Shown one piece after another: positions 1 through 6,756 of a DNA stretch of 7,854 bases (the first letter of the stretch is position 1; each line of letters opens with the position of its first letter). The notes below the pieces were generated by a model. It searched no databases and was not told the origin of the DNA. It saw nothing but the letters and a program-made list of their open reading frames with translations. Made by a program: the position numbers and the translations under genes. Source of the DNA: Bacillota bacterium (GTDB lineage Bacteria; Bacillota; Clostridia; Lachnospirales; CAG-274); contig JAGAHK010000320.1 of assembly GCA_017627115.1 (NCBI GenBank), forward strand, positions 1 through 7,854, written 5' to 3'.

Positions 1-19
1 ATTTGAAGTTATTTTGAGG

Positions 20-1543
20 TCATTCTATCTCGTCAAGCCCGAGTTTGTCGATCTCGTCTATTATCTCTGTCCTGCGTTCGTGAAACATAAGTATCTTATC
101 ATGCCTGTGATATTCGGGACAGCCGAAAGCCGAAATATATTTTGCCGTCATCCCGTTTGCCGCAAGCTCGGTCACAAGAATGAGCATTTCCCTGCCCGAC
201 TCGCCAAATGCCGCTTCACAGAAGTCAAACATATTTTTAAAATGTTCTCTTGTAAGCCTGACTTCTTCCTTAAAAGCGGAAATATCGGCATTAAAGCTTT
301 CCCTTACCGTATCAAATCCTGTATCAAAGCCCGTATCAAATGTATTTTTTGAATTTTCTGCCGCTGCAAGATATTTTTTAAGTATGCTTATCTGCATTGT
401 AAAAACTTCGTCATTCTCGGCGGATATACTGTTTGCGGCTTTAAGCTTTTCAAATTTTTTCTCTGTCTCCGAAAGCATATCGGAAAGTTCGGTTTTTATA
501 TCTCCGCCGTTTTCTTTGAAAGCTTTGAGTTTTTCCATAACGGCAGTATACACGTTTTCGGTTCGCAGAAGTTTTTTTGCATCATTGCCTACAGCTTCAA
601 GCAAAAGCCCCAAAAGTGAATATCTTTCGTCAAAACTCGCTTGTGCCGCGCGTTTTTTTACCTCGTCCGAGGCATTTCCCGAAAGGATTTCATTTATTTT
701 ATAATCGCTTTTATACTTTTTGTAAAGCTCGTAATAAGCGGCAAAGTCCTCCGCTATCTGCTTATTCTGAAGATATTGAGATATAAGGCAGCCGTCCGCA
801 TCCATACCGCAGCGCTCATAGACCGAAAGCATCCTGCTCATATCATCCCAGCCTCTTGCCGTCACAAAACTTTTGCCGTTTACCGTAGTTTCTATTCTAT
901 AAAAATTCTGCGGCTTTATCTCAAGGTAAGTCAAGACGGCAGAGTGTATGCCTGCCGAATAAGCGTATTCTTTCCACGCATCAAAACTCGGCTCCACATC
1001 TATGCGCTTCAGCCTGTCCCATGTAACTATATCAAACTCGCGGACCGAATTATTATACTCAACGGGGTTTCCCGCGGTAACAACTATCCAGCCCTCGGGT
1101 ATCTTGTGTCCTCCAAAAACTTTGTATTGTAAAAATTGCAGCATAACAGGCGTTAAGGTCTCGGAAACACAGTTTATCTCATCAAGAAAGAGTATGCCGT
1201 TTTCAACTCCCGAATTTGTCATCGTTTCATAAACGGCAGCGATTATTTCACTCATTGTATACTCGGAAACATCATATTCCCTGCCGAAATAGTTTTTATG
1301 CTTTATTATCGGCAGTCCAAGTGCGCTCTGCCTTGTATGGTGCGTCATCGAATAAGATAAAAGCCCAATTCCAAGCTCCGAAGCTACCTGCGACATTATC
1401 TCCGTTTTGCCTATACCCGGAGGTCCCATAAGAAAAAGCGGTCTCTGCTTATACTGCGGTATAAGGTATCTGCCGTATTCATCCTTTGCAAGATAGGCTT
1501 TTACCGACTCCGCTATCTGTTTTTTTGCATTTTTTATATCCAT
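20..1543 (-). CDS. MoxR-type AAA+ ATPase
   Basis: Predicted 507-residue cytoplasmic ATPase of the MoxR branch of AAA+ proteins, which use ATP hydrolysis to remodel or activate partner proteins, often together with a VWA protein. Visible motifs: Walker A GPPGIGKTE (residues 40-48), Walker B ILFLDEIN (117-124), sensor 1 TAGNP (156-160, Asn159), an arginine-containing DRLKR (176-180) in the arginine-finger region, and a sensor 2-like TARGWDDM (228-235, Arg230). The region after about residue 250 is helical and charged, with no family I recognise; it carries a small FDTG tandem repeat. The ATG at 1541-1543 is chosen over a TTG two codons upstream because AAGGAG at 1551-1556 lies 7 nt from the ATG but only 1 nt from the TTG. 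It is the last gene of the VWA-LRR-ATPase cassette, 11 bp after the LRR stop, so translational coupling is likely. Family call is firm; the substrate is unknown. Confidence 0.92.
   Translation of the reverse strand: MDIKNAKKQIAESVKAYLAKDEYGRYLIPQYKQRPLFLMGPPGIGKTEIMSQVASELGIGLLSYSMTHHTRQSALGLPIIKHKNYFGREYDVSEYTMSEIIAAVYETMTNSGVENGILFLDEINCVSETLTPVMLQFLQYKVFGGHKIPEGWIVVTAGNPVEYNNSVREFDIVTWDRLKRIDVEPSFDAWKEYAYSAGIHSAVLTYLEIKPQNFYRIETTVNGKSFVTARGWDDMSRMLSVYERCGMDADGCLISQYLQNKQIAEDFAAYYELYKKYKSDYKINEILSGNASDEVKKRAAQASFDERYSLLGLLLEAVGNDAKKLLRTENVYTAVMEKLKAFKENGGDIKTELSDMLSETEKKFEKLKAANSISAENDEVFTMQISILKKYLAAAENSKNTFDTGFDTGFDTVRESFNADISAFKEEVRLTREHFKNMFDFCEAAFGESGREMLILVTELAANGMTAKYISAFGCPEYHRHDKILMFHERRTEIIDEIDKLGLDEIE
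309..344 (-). repeat. 12-bp tandem repeat x3 inside the ATPase gene
   Basis: Three head-to-tail 12-bp units sharing the core gtatcaaa encode a tandem Phe-Asp-Thr-Gly-type motif (FDTGFDTGFDT) in the C-terminal helical part of the MoxR-type ATPase. The unit is a multiple of three, so copy-number change would keep the frame. Confidence 0.75.
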
Positions 1544-1550
1544 ATGCAAG

Positions 1551-1556
1551 CTCCTT
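1551..1556 (-). promoter_or_regulatory. Ribosome binding site of the AAA+ ATPase gene
   Basis: On the minus strand this reads AAGGAG, 7 nt before the ATG at 1541-1543. It overlaps the TAA stop of the upstream LRR gene (1555-1557), an arrangement that favours translational coupling. It decides the start: the in-frame TTG at 1547-1549 is only 1 nt away. Confidence 0.85.
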
Positions 1557-3342
1557 ACAGTCTGAACTTTTCATCAAGCCTTTTATCGGCACTGTCACCG
1601 AAAAAATTATGCTTGCAGCGTAAAAGCAGGGTCTGTATCTCGGTTTTTTCCATATCTACCGCATAATTTATGCCGTCCGAAACATCACTTTGGGTGAGTA
1701 TACCGAAAGAAAACAGTTTTTCAAGCTGTTCGGCATTTCCCTCGTCGATAGCATAAAACAATGCGGTTTTAGCATTACTCTCAAGATACTCCGTATAAGC
1801 GCCGCCGTCTTCATAAAAACACAAGGCGGCAGGGATCTTATAGTCATTTTCCATAAGCTTATCAAACGAAAAAGCATTGGGGTCTGCCGCAAAATCAAAC
1901 AAGAGCCTGCCGTTTATGTCTGCATTTGAGACCATATCGGTCTTAAGCTTTACGGAAAACTCTCTGCCGCCGCAGCAAAGCACAAGCCTTGTCCCCCTGC
2001 AAAAAGCATTTTCGCCTATTTCTTTTTTGCCGTTAAAATGTATTTTTACGGTAAGTTCCCTGCAATGCCCGAAAGCCGAACGCCCTATCGAAGTTACGGA
2101 CTCGGGTATATCCGCAAAACGCAGTTCCCTGCACCACTCAAACGCATTTGCGCCTATATTTGAAACACCCGACGGTATTTTCATCTCGCGTAAAGTATCA
2201 CAGCCCGAAAAAGCACCGCCGCAGATAAAAGCAATTTCATCGGGCAATTCCACAACTGAGTCCGAACCCCTGTATTTAAGCAGATATTTTTCGGACTGCA
2301 CCGCAAAGTCGCCCTGCATTTCATTTAAAACGGGTGTGTCAAAAAACACATCACTGCCCATAAATTCAAGCTTTTTTGGCAGAATAATTTTTTCAAGGCT
2401 GTGACAACCCGAAAAAGCGCGGTTGTCAATGCTTTTGATGCTGTCAGGCAGAACGGCTTCTTCAAGCGCCTCGCAGGACTCGAAAGCATACTCGCATATA
2501 TGTTTTATATTATCGGAAAACACAACTTTTTTCAAGCCTTTTTTATAAGAAAAAGCCCTTTCACCAATAATATTTACATTTTCCGGTATAATAGCCGTTT
2601 CACCGTCACTGTTGAAATGTATAAGTATACCGTCTCCGAGTATTATAAAAGGATGGTCTGATGTATTGACAAGTGCGGTATTTATAAATGCACTGCTGCC
2701 GATATATTCCACACTTTTCGGTATATCAATGTTTCTTAGCGCACGGCAGGTATCAAAAGCGTGCCTGCCTATGCTTTTCACTCCATCGGGCAGTGAAATA
2801 CCGTCAAGCAGACGGCAGGCTTCAAAAGCATACTCGTCTACCTCTTCAAGACTTTCGGGCAAAGTCACGCTTTTAAGCGCAAGACAGCCGTAAAAAGTTC
2901 TTTGTTTTATTATTTTTATCCCATTCGGGATAATTACGGTCTCAAGGCTTATACAGTTTGAAAAAGCCGAACTGCCTATACTTTCCATATTATGCGGCAA
3001 AGATACTGTTTTGAGCATATCACACTCTCTGAAAGCCGCATTGCCGATCTTGACAACATTTTCGGGAATTTCCACACTTTCAAGGCTGCCGCACTCCCAG
3101 CAGGCAAAACGCGCTATTTCTTCAAGTGTTGAGGGCAGAACTATCTCTTTAAGCCGTATACAGTTCCAGAAAGCATACTGCTCTATCTTTTTTACACCCT
3201 CGGGTATTATTATTTTTTTTACGTTTTCGCTGCCTGTAAAAGAATATTCGCCTATTATCTCAATACCCTGCGGAACAGTCACCGTTTCCGTGCCGTCATC
3301 TTCATATCTGCGCAAAATATTGTTTTCTGTTTCAAATGCCAT
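1555..3342 (-). CDS. Cytoplasmic BspA-type leucine-rich repeat protein with ankyrin-like C-terminus
   Basis: A 595-residue protein, mostly BspA-type (LRR_5-like) leucine-rich repeats with the pattern I/L-P-x2-V-x2-I-G-x2-A-F-x2-C-x2-L. Repeats start at residues 23, 46, 69, 92, 115, 138, 161, 184 and 207 (exact 23-residue period), then 252, 275, 298, 321, then 366, 389 and 412, with a degenerate last unit near 435. Two 33-residue linkers break the array (219-251 and 333-365). Residues about 475-595 hold no LRR; 525-575 (TALFYAIDEGNAEQLEKL onward) resembles ankyrin helices. No signal peptide, transmembrane helix or wall anchor is visible, so unlike secreted BspA proteins it should be cytoplasmic. 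GGAGG at 3347-3351 supports the ATG. It lies 23 bp after the VWA gene and 11 bp before the ATPase gene. LRR solenoids usually bind proteins; an adaptor or sensor role for the MoxR/VWA pair is inference. Confidence 0.9.
   Translation of the reverse strand: MAFETENNILRRYEDDGTETVTVPQGIEIIGEYSFTGSENVKKIIIPEGVKKIEQYAFWNCIRLKEIVLPSTLEEIARFACWECGSLESVEIPENVVKIGNAAFRECDMLKTVSLPHNMESIGSSAFSNCISLETVIIPNGIKIIKQRTFYGCLALKSVTLPESLEEVDEYAFEACRLLDGISLPDGVKSIGRHAFDTCRALRNIDIPKSVEYIGSSAFINTALVNTSDHPFIILGDGILIHFNSDGETAIIPENVNIIGERAFSYKKGLKKVVFSDNIKHICEYAFESCEALEEAVLPDSIKSIDNRAFSGCHSLEKIILPKKLEFMGSDVFFDTPVLNEMQGDFAVQSEKYLLKYRGSDSVVELPDEIAFICGGAFSGCDTLREMKIPSGVSNIGANAFEWCRELRFADIPESVTSIGRSAFGHCRELTVKIHFNGKKEIGENAFCRGTRLVLCCGGREFSVKLKTDMVSNADINGRLLFDFAADPNAFSFDKLMENDYKIPAALCFYEDGGAYTEYLESNAKTALFYAIDEGNAEQLEKLFSFGILTQSDVSDGINYAVDMEKTEIQTLLLRCKHNFFGDSADKRLDEKFRL
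1993..3276 (-). repeat. Coding leucine-rich repeat array, 69-bp period
   Basis: The DNA encodes sixteen clear 23-residue units plus one degenerate one, arranged 9 + 4 + 3 (4 with the degenerate unit). The period is 69 bp with no indel through the first nine units. The nucleotide copies are strongly diverged, with conservation at the Ile/Leu-Pro, Ile-Gly, Ala-Phe and Cys codons, which indicates an old array under protein-level selection. Confidence 0.85.
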
Positions 3343-3365
3343 TTTACCTCCGCCTTAAAAAAAGG

Positions 3366-4913
3366 TCACTGCATTATATCTTCATCTTCAAGTATCAGTT
3401 TTATTGCCCACGGCGGAATATTGGGTGGTTCTGCCGCGGAATAATCGCTACGCAGAAAAGCAAGCGCAGTTTCATAAACGGGTTTTTTAGCGGGAAACTC
3501 GCCGAAACCGTCGGTAAAATAGATCAGCCCTTTAAGGTTTGAAAACTCCTTCTGTTCCACAAGTTTATCAACATAGTCGAAAACAGGTCTGAAGTCCGTA
3601 CCTCCAAGCCCCTTTAACTCCATATTTTTGATATAGTTTTCAAGCTCGTTTCGACAGGTTATCTTTACCTTTTCCCTTATTTCCGTATCGCACTGTATGA
3701 TATGGATGTTTACTTTATCAAAAAAGCTTTTTTCATTATTGAGAATATCATAAGTCTTCTCTACAAACCGCTGCACAAGCATACCGCTGACAGAGCCCGA
3801 AGTGTCGATAGCCACAACAAAATCGCGCACACGCTTCACTTCTTTATATTCGAGCGGTTCGATAAGCGCTACATTGTCATACAGCGACATACCGTAGCAG
3901 TAGTAATTTGTATCAAAGCTTTCGTCATCAAGCTTCATTACCTCGCCCATAACGGCAAATTTTTTCAGAAACTCCGCATAATCATAGTGTTCTCTGTCAA
4001 CTTCCTCCAGCGCCTGCACAAGGTTTTCACTTTGTTTGCCTGCATTTTTCGCAAAGAGACCGAGTTCTGTCTGTATCTGTTTTGCAATACTGCGCCACAT
4101 ATTTTCGAGCTGTTTAAGATTATCGGGCTTGTGTTCATCCGATCTTGAATTATCGCGTGAAACAAGCTCATTGGCAAGGTCGTTTTCTTCTATATTATCT
4201 TCTTTATTGTTTTCGGCATTGTTTTTGCCGCTGTCGGGCTGAACTCCGCCGTCTTTCTCTTGTTCCTCATGCTCCCTGTTTTCATCATTGTCCTTTTGCT
4301 GCCCAAGCCCGAGATTTCTGAATTTTTCTTCGGGTTCATATTCGCGTTCCTGCGCCTTATACCATATCTTATGGTCATCTGTACGAAAAATATCCGCATA
4401 TTCTTTCACTTTTTCATCGGGTAGTTCCTTAAAATACGAATACAGCCTTTCGGCAGTAAGAGGACGCATTTTGGTGTGCATAAGATCTATTATTTTACTT
4501 TTTTCAAGTTTATTTTCGCTGTCATAAAACCCCGTTTCGTAAATAAGGCTCTCCACAGCTATATCGCAGGCTGCATCCCAGCGCAGGCTGTCAAGACCGC
4601 CGCCGATGAACCAATGCCTGAAAACACAGTGCATCACGGCATGCAGATAGTCATGCGCAGGCAGTTTATCCCCTGCTTTATAGCGTTTGAGCAAATGAAC
4701 GGGTGAGTAATAAAAACGCCTTCCGTCTGTCATATATGTACCTTTATAGGGCACAGCAGGCAGAGCGGTCACCGCCTTTACCATAAAACGCAGATTCAGA
4801 AAAATGGAACCGCCTGTTATTTCAAGTATTTTTGCCGCAAGCTCCTCGGCTTTTTTGCTTTGCGGAGCTTGTTTTTCAGGCAGTTCACGCTTATTTATTC
4901 GGTCTTTATCCAT
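3366..4913 (-). CDS. VWA-like domain protein with degenerate metallopeptidase domain (DUF2201 / COG3864 type)
   Basis: A 515-residue cytoplasmic protein with the two-part layout of the DUF2201 family: an N-terminal putative metallopeptidase domain and a C-terminal VWA-like domain. The N-terminal domain has HAVMHCVFRH (residues 91-100) followed by RWDAACDIAVE (111-121), which resembles the zinc-ligand region of predicted peptidases, but the catalytic Glu of HExxH is Ala92. Residues about 200-265 are an acidic, Asn/Glu-rich linker, probably disordered. The VWA part has a complete MIDAS: DTSGS (370-374), GGTD (437-440, Thr439) and FTDG (467-470, Asp468), so it should bind a divalent metal and a partner. 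The ATG start has GGAGG at 4923-4927, 9 nt upstream. It is the first gene of the cassette; its natural partner is the MoxR-type ATPase two genes downstream. Family call is firm; peptidase activity is doubtful. Confidence 0.9.
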   Translation of the reverse strand: MDKDRINKRELPEKQAPQSKKAEELAAKILEITGGSIFLNLRFMVKAVTALPAVPYKGTYMTDGRRFYYSPVHLLKRYKAGDKLPAHDYLHAVMHCVFRHWFIGGGLDSLRWDAACDIAVESLIYETGFYDSENKLEKSKIIDLMHTKMRPLTAERLYSYFKELPDEKVKEYADIFRTDDHKIWYKAQEREYEPEEKFRNLGLGQQKDNDENREHEEQEKDGGVQPDSGKNNAENNKEDNIEENDLANELVSRDNSRSDEHKPDNLKQLENMWRSIAKQIQTELGLFAKNAGKQSENLVQALEEVDREHYDYAEFLKKFAVMGEVMKLDDESFDTNYYCYGMSLYDNVALIEPLEYKEVKRVRDFVVAIDTSGSVSGMLVQRFVEKTYDILNNEKSFFDKVNIHIIQCDTEIREKVKITCRNELENYIKNMELKGLGGTDFRPVFDYVDKLVEQKEFSNLKGLIYFTDGFGEFPAKKPVYETALAFLRSDYSAAEPPNIPPWAIKLILEDEDIMQ

Positions 4914-4937
4914 TAAATACCGCCTCCGCGTATTGTC

Positions 4938-4972
4938 AAAAAGCGGCGCGGCCTTTTTACGACTGCGCCGCT
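4938..4972 (-). terminator. Rho-independent terminator after the hydrogenase-like gene
   Basis: An 8-bp perfect GC-rich stem (agcggcgc at 4942-4949 with gcgccgct at 4965-4972) encloses a 15-nt loop, and on the minus strand it is followed directly by a run of five T (the first is in the stem). It begins 23 bp after the hydrogenase-like stop codon. Orientation is clear: the other flank has no T tract. Read-through into the VWA gene is possible, because only about 24 nt separate the T run from that gene's start. Confidence 0.8.
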
Positions 4973-4994
4973 GTAAAATCCGTTCTGTTCCGCT

Positions 4995-6671
4995 TTATAC
5001 CGCAGTCTTTTTCAGAGTTTCGTTGATCTCGTCAACAAGTCTCGAAATTTCCACAATAGACTTCTGGATAAGGCTTGAACTTGCATTTGTTGTGTTAACA
5101 TTGTCATCAAGCGCACTGAACGCACCGATAGTTGTCTCAAGAATACTTACAAGCTGTTTTACGGTATCTTCATCCATAGTATCGTTCTGGTTGCAGAATG
5201 CAACGATATTTTTAAGAAGATCGTTAACGACTGCGGCTCTCTCGCTGGTAGCTGTTGTTGAACCGTCGATAGTATTCATATTTTCCGTGATCTCGCCAAC
5301 ATCGTTTTTGAGCTTATTCGAAAGGCTCAGGCACTCTGCGGTGATCTCCGCAAGTCTTTCATGCTGTTCGGCAAGTTCGCTGTGACGTGCGATAAGCACC
5401 GTCTTTGCATGTACAATACAGTTGCTGGGCGTATTGAGACCCCTGTAGATAGCAATTGCCATTTCGCGGCATGATCTATATCCGCAGGCATGGCAGTTGA
5501 ATGTTCTGTCAGCCACGGTATGCTTGCCCATTTTTTCATAGATGGGGTCAAGCTGTCTTTCCGAGGGAATGGGCGTAGGCGTAACGGGGCGGTAATTTCT
5601 CTTGAAATCATCAAGATTAAGTTCCTCGTCAAACTTTCTGAAAAGTCTGTCCTCGCCTTTGCCGAAAAGACCTGTTTTACGTCTCTTTTTAGCTTCTTTT
5701 TCGACTTCGCGCATAGTTGCCATAACATCGAATACAGTCTGGTTCGTTCCCGAAGCGGGACCTACATTACAGCCAAACTCGCACGAAAGAACATCAAACA
5801 CCTCGGGATGCTTGAACTCGGGCATTTCCGCATACATATCAAGCTCGGGATAAACCTTGTGAACGCCCTCGGAAGTTGTGATATTGATATCGGGGTCGTG
5901 AAGCCAAATATTGTCGCGAAGTCCGCCCGGACGCGGATATACCGCACCCACCTGACCCTGCTGATCGTCAAACTTGTATTCATAGTCGTCAATGGCGTTG
6001 CTGGGTATTCTTATATTGTTCTTTTCAAAATACTCATTAAGCTTTTTGAAAGTAACATTGTAGTCAACAAGACCCGTTTCCATAAATTCGGTCTTTTTTG
6101 CTATACAAGGGCTCAAAACCGCAATCGGATTGGTCTTTAACAGATAGTTTTTGATATATGTTGCCGCACAGGAGATAGGGCTGTGGATAGGTGACAGATT
6201 GTTAAGCAGCTTCGGCTGATATATCTCTATGTATTTAACGATAGCCGCACAGGGCTGTGTTATAACATTTCCTACCGTCTTGTTCTCAATAGCTCTTACA
6301 TGAGCCCATGTACAGATATCCGCGCCGAAAGACACATCATATATCATACAGCCTTGCTTTCTGAACCAATCAAGTATGCCCTTCCACGTTGTCGGGAAAA
6401 CCGTCTTTATGGCAGGTGTTGCAAGGATGATAAGCTTGTCGCGCTTCATGCGGTTAACAGCCATTTCCGTATCATCTATAAAATCTCTTGCGCCGTGGTT
6501 GCATGAACGCACACACTCACCGCAGGTTATACATCTGTCGGGATTAACAGTAGTTACAAAGCGGCCGTCATCAAGCTGTTTTGTTATATTTGCTTCCGGT
6601 GCGGGGCAGTTTCTGACACAAGCATTACACCCAACACATTTATCGGAATTTACAACAATTATTTCTTTCAT
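4995..6671 (-). CDS. Sensory-type [FeFe]-hydrogenase-like protein (group C/D) with chemoreceptor-like tail
   Basis: A 558-residue cytoplasmic iron-sulfur protein. Domains in order: two ferredoxin-type [4Fe-4S] motifs (C12/C15/C18/C22 and C47/C50/C53/C57); an Fe-hydrogenase large-subunit domain (about 80-310) with H-cluster motifs TQPCA (138-142), SPCIAKKTE (188-195 region, C189) and SCEFGCNVG (296-304, C297 and C301); a four-Cys Fe-S motif CHACGYRSC...C (C393, C396, C401, C418); and a 140-residue helical tail (420-558) resembling chemoreceptor signalling helices. All four H-cluster Cys ligands remain, but the proton-relay Cys of the TSCCP motif is Pro140, as in putative sensory groups C and D, so fast H2 turnover is unlikely. 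No PAS domain is seen. The ATG at 6669-6671 is chosen over TTG 6687-6689 because AAGGAG (6681-6686) lies 9 nt upstream of it. H2 or redox sensing is inferred from family. Confidence 0.9.
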   Translation of the reverse strand: MKEIIVVNSDKCVGCNACVRNCPAPEANITKQLDDGRFVTTVNPDRCITCGECVRSCNHGARDFIDDTEMAVNRMKRDKLIILATPAIKTVFPTTWKGILDWFRKQGCMIYDVSFGADICTWAHVRAIENKTVGNVITQPCAAIVKYIEIYQPKLLNNLSPIHSPISCAATYIKNYLLKTNPIAVLSPCIAKKTEFMETGLVDYNVTFKKLNEYFEKNNIRIPSNAIDDYEYKFDDQQGQVGAVYPRPGGLRDNIWLHDPDINITTSEGVHKVYPELDMYAEMPEFKHPEVFDVLSCEFGCNVGPASGTNQTVFDVMATMREVEKEAKKRRKTGLFGKGEDRLFRKFDEELNLDDFKRNYRPVTPTPIPSERQLDPIYEKMGKHTVADRTFNCHACGYRSCREMAIAIYRGLNTPSNCIVHAKTVLIARHSELAEQHERLAEITAECLSLSNKLKNDVGEITENMNTIDGSTTATSERAAVVNDLLKNIVAFCNQNDTMDEDTVKQLVSILETTIGAFSALDDNVNTTNASSSLIQKSIVEISRLVDEINETLKKTAV

Positions 6672-6680
6672 TTGGTACTT

Positions 6681-6686
6681 CTCCTT
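6681..6686 (-). promoter_or_regulatory. Ribosome binding site of the hydrogenase-like gene
   Basis: AAGGAG on the minus strand, 9 nt before the ATG at 6669-6671. It lies downstream of the alternative TTG at 6687-6689, so that TTG cannot use it, and the six extra residues it would add are not supported. Confidence 0.85.
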
Positions 6687-6756
6687 CAATAATTCACATA
6701 AAAAATATACATAAACAATTCAAATTAATTTTATAATATCTCGCCCGAAAAAAGTT

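Noticed and set aside
180..704. A 174-codon open frame on the plus strand.
   Set aside because: It is antisense to the C-terminal part of the AAA+ ATPase gene, is Ser/Phe-rich and has no domain.
1544..1549. TTG start at 1547-1549 for the AAA+ ATPase gene.
   Set aside because: The ribosome binding site is only 1 nt away from it, whereas the ATG at 1541-1543 has ideal 7-nt spacing.
4915..4939. A perfect TTGACA (minus strand, 4934-4939) with AT-rich TATTTA downstream, resembling a promoter for the VWA gene.
   Set aside because: The spacing to any -10-like hexamer is poor (about 14 nt), transcription would begin inside the start of the gene and omit the ribosome binding site, and the T-rich part belongs to the terminator tract.
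4804..5385. A 193-codon open frame on the plus strand crossing the gap between the VWA and hydrogenase-like genes.
   Set aside because: It is antisense to two well-supported genes, has Ser/Leu-rich composition typical of a reverse-frame shadow, and shows no recognisable domain.
5490..6140. A 216-codon open frame on the plus strand.
   Set aside because: It lies wholly antisense to the H-cluster domain of the hydrogenase-like gene; the minus-strand frame carries clear conserved motifs.
6672..6689. TTG start at 6687-6689 for the hydrogenase-like gene.
   Set aside because: The AAGGAG ribosome binding site lies downstream of it; the ATG at 6669-6671 fits, and the protein then begins like typical ferredoxin-domain proteins.
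6690..6756. AT-rich hexamers (TATTAT at 6733-6738, TTGAAT and TATATT on the minus strand) that could be a promoter for the hydrogenase-like gene.
   Set aside because: No -35/-10 pair has both good matches and 16-18 nt spacing; in such AT-rich DNA these matches are expected by chance. A promoter here remains possible.
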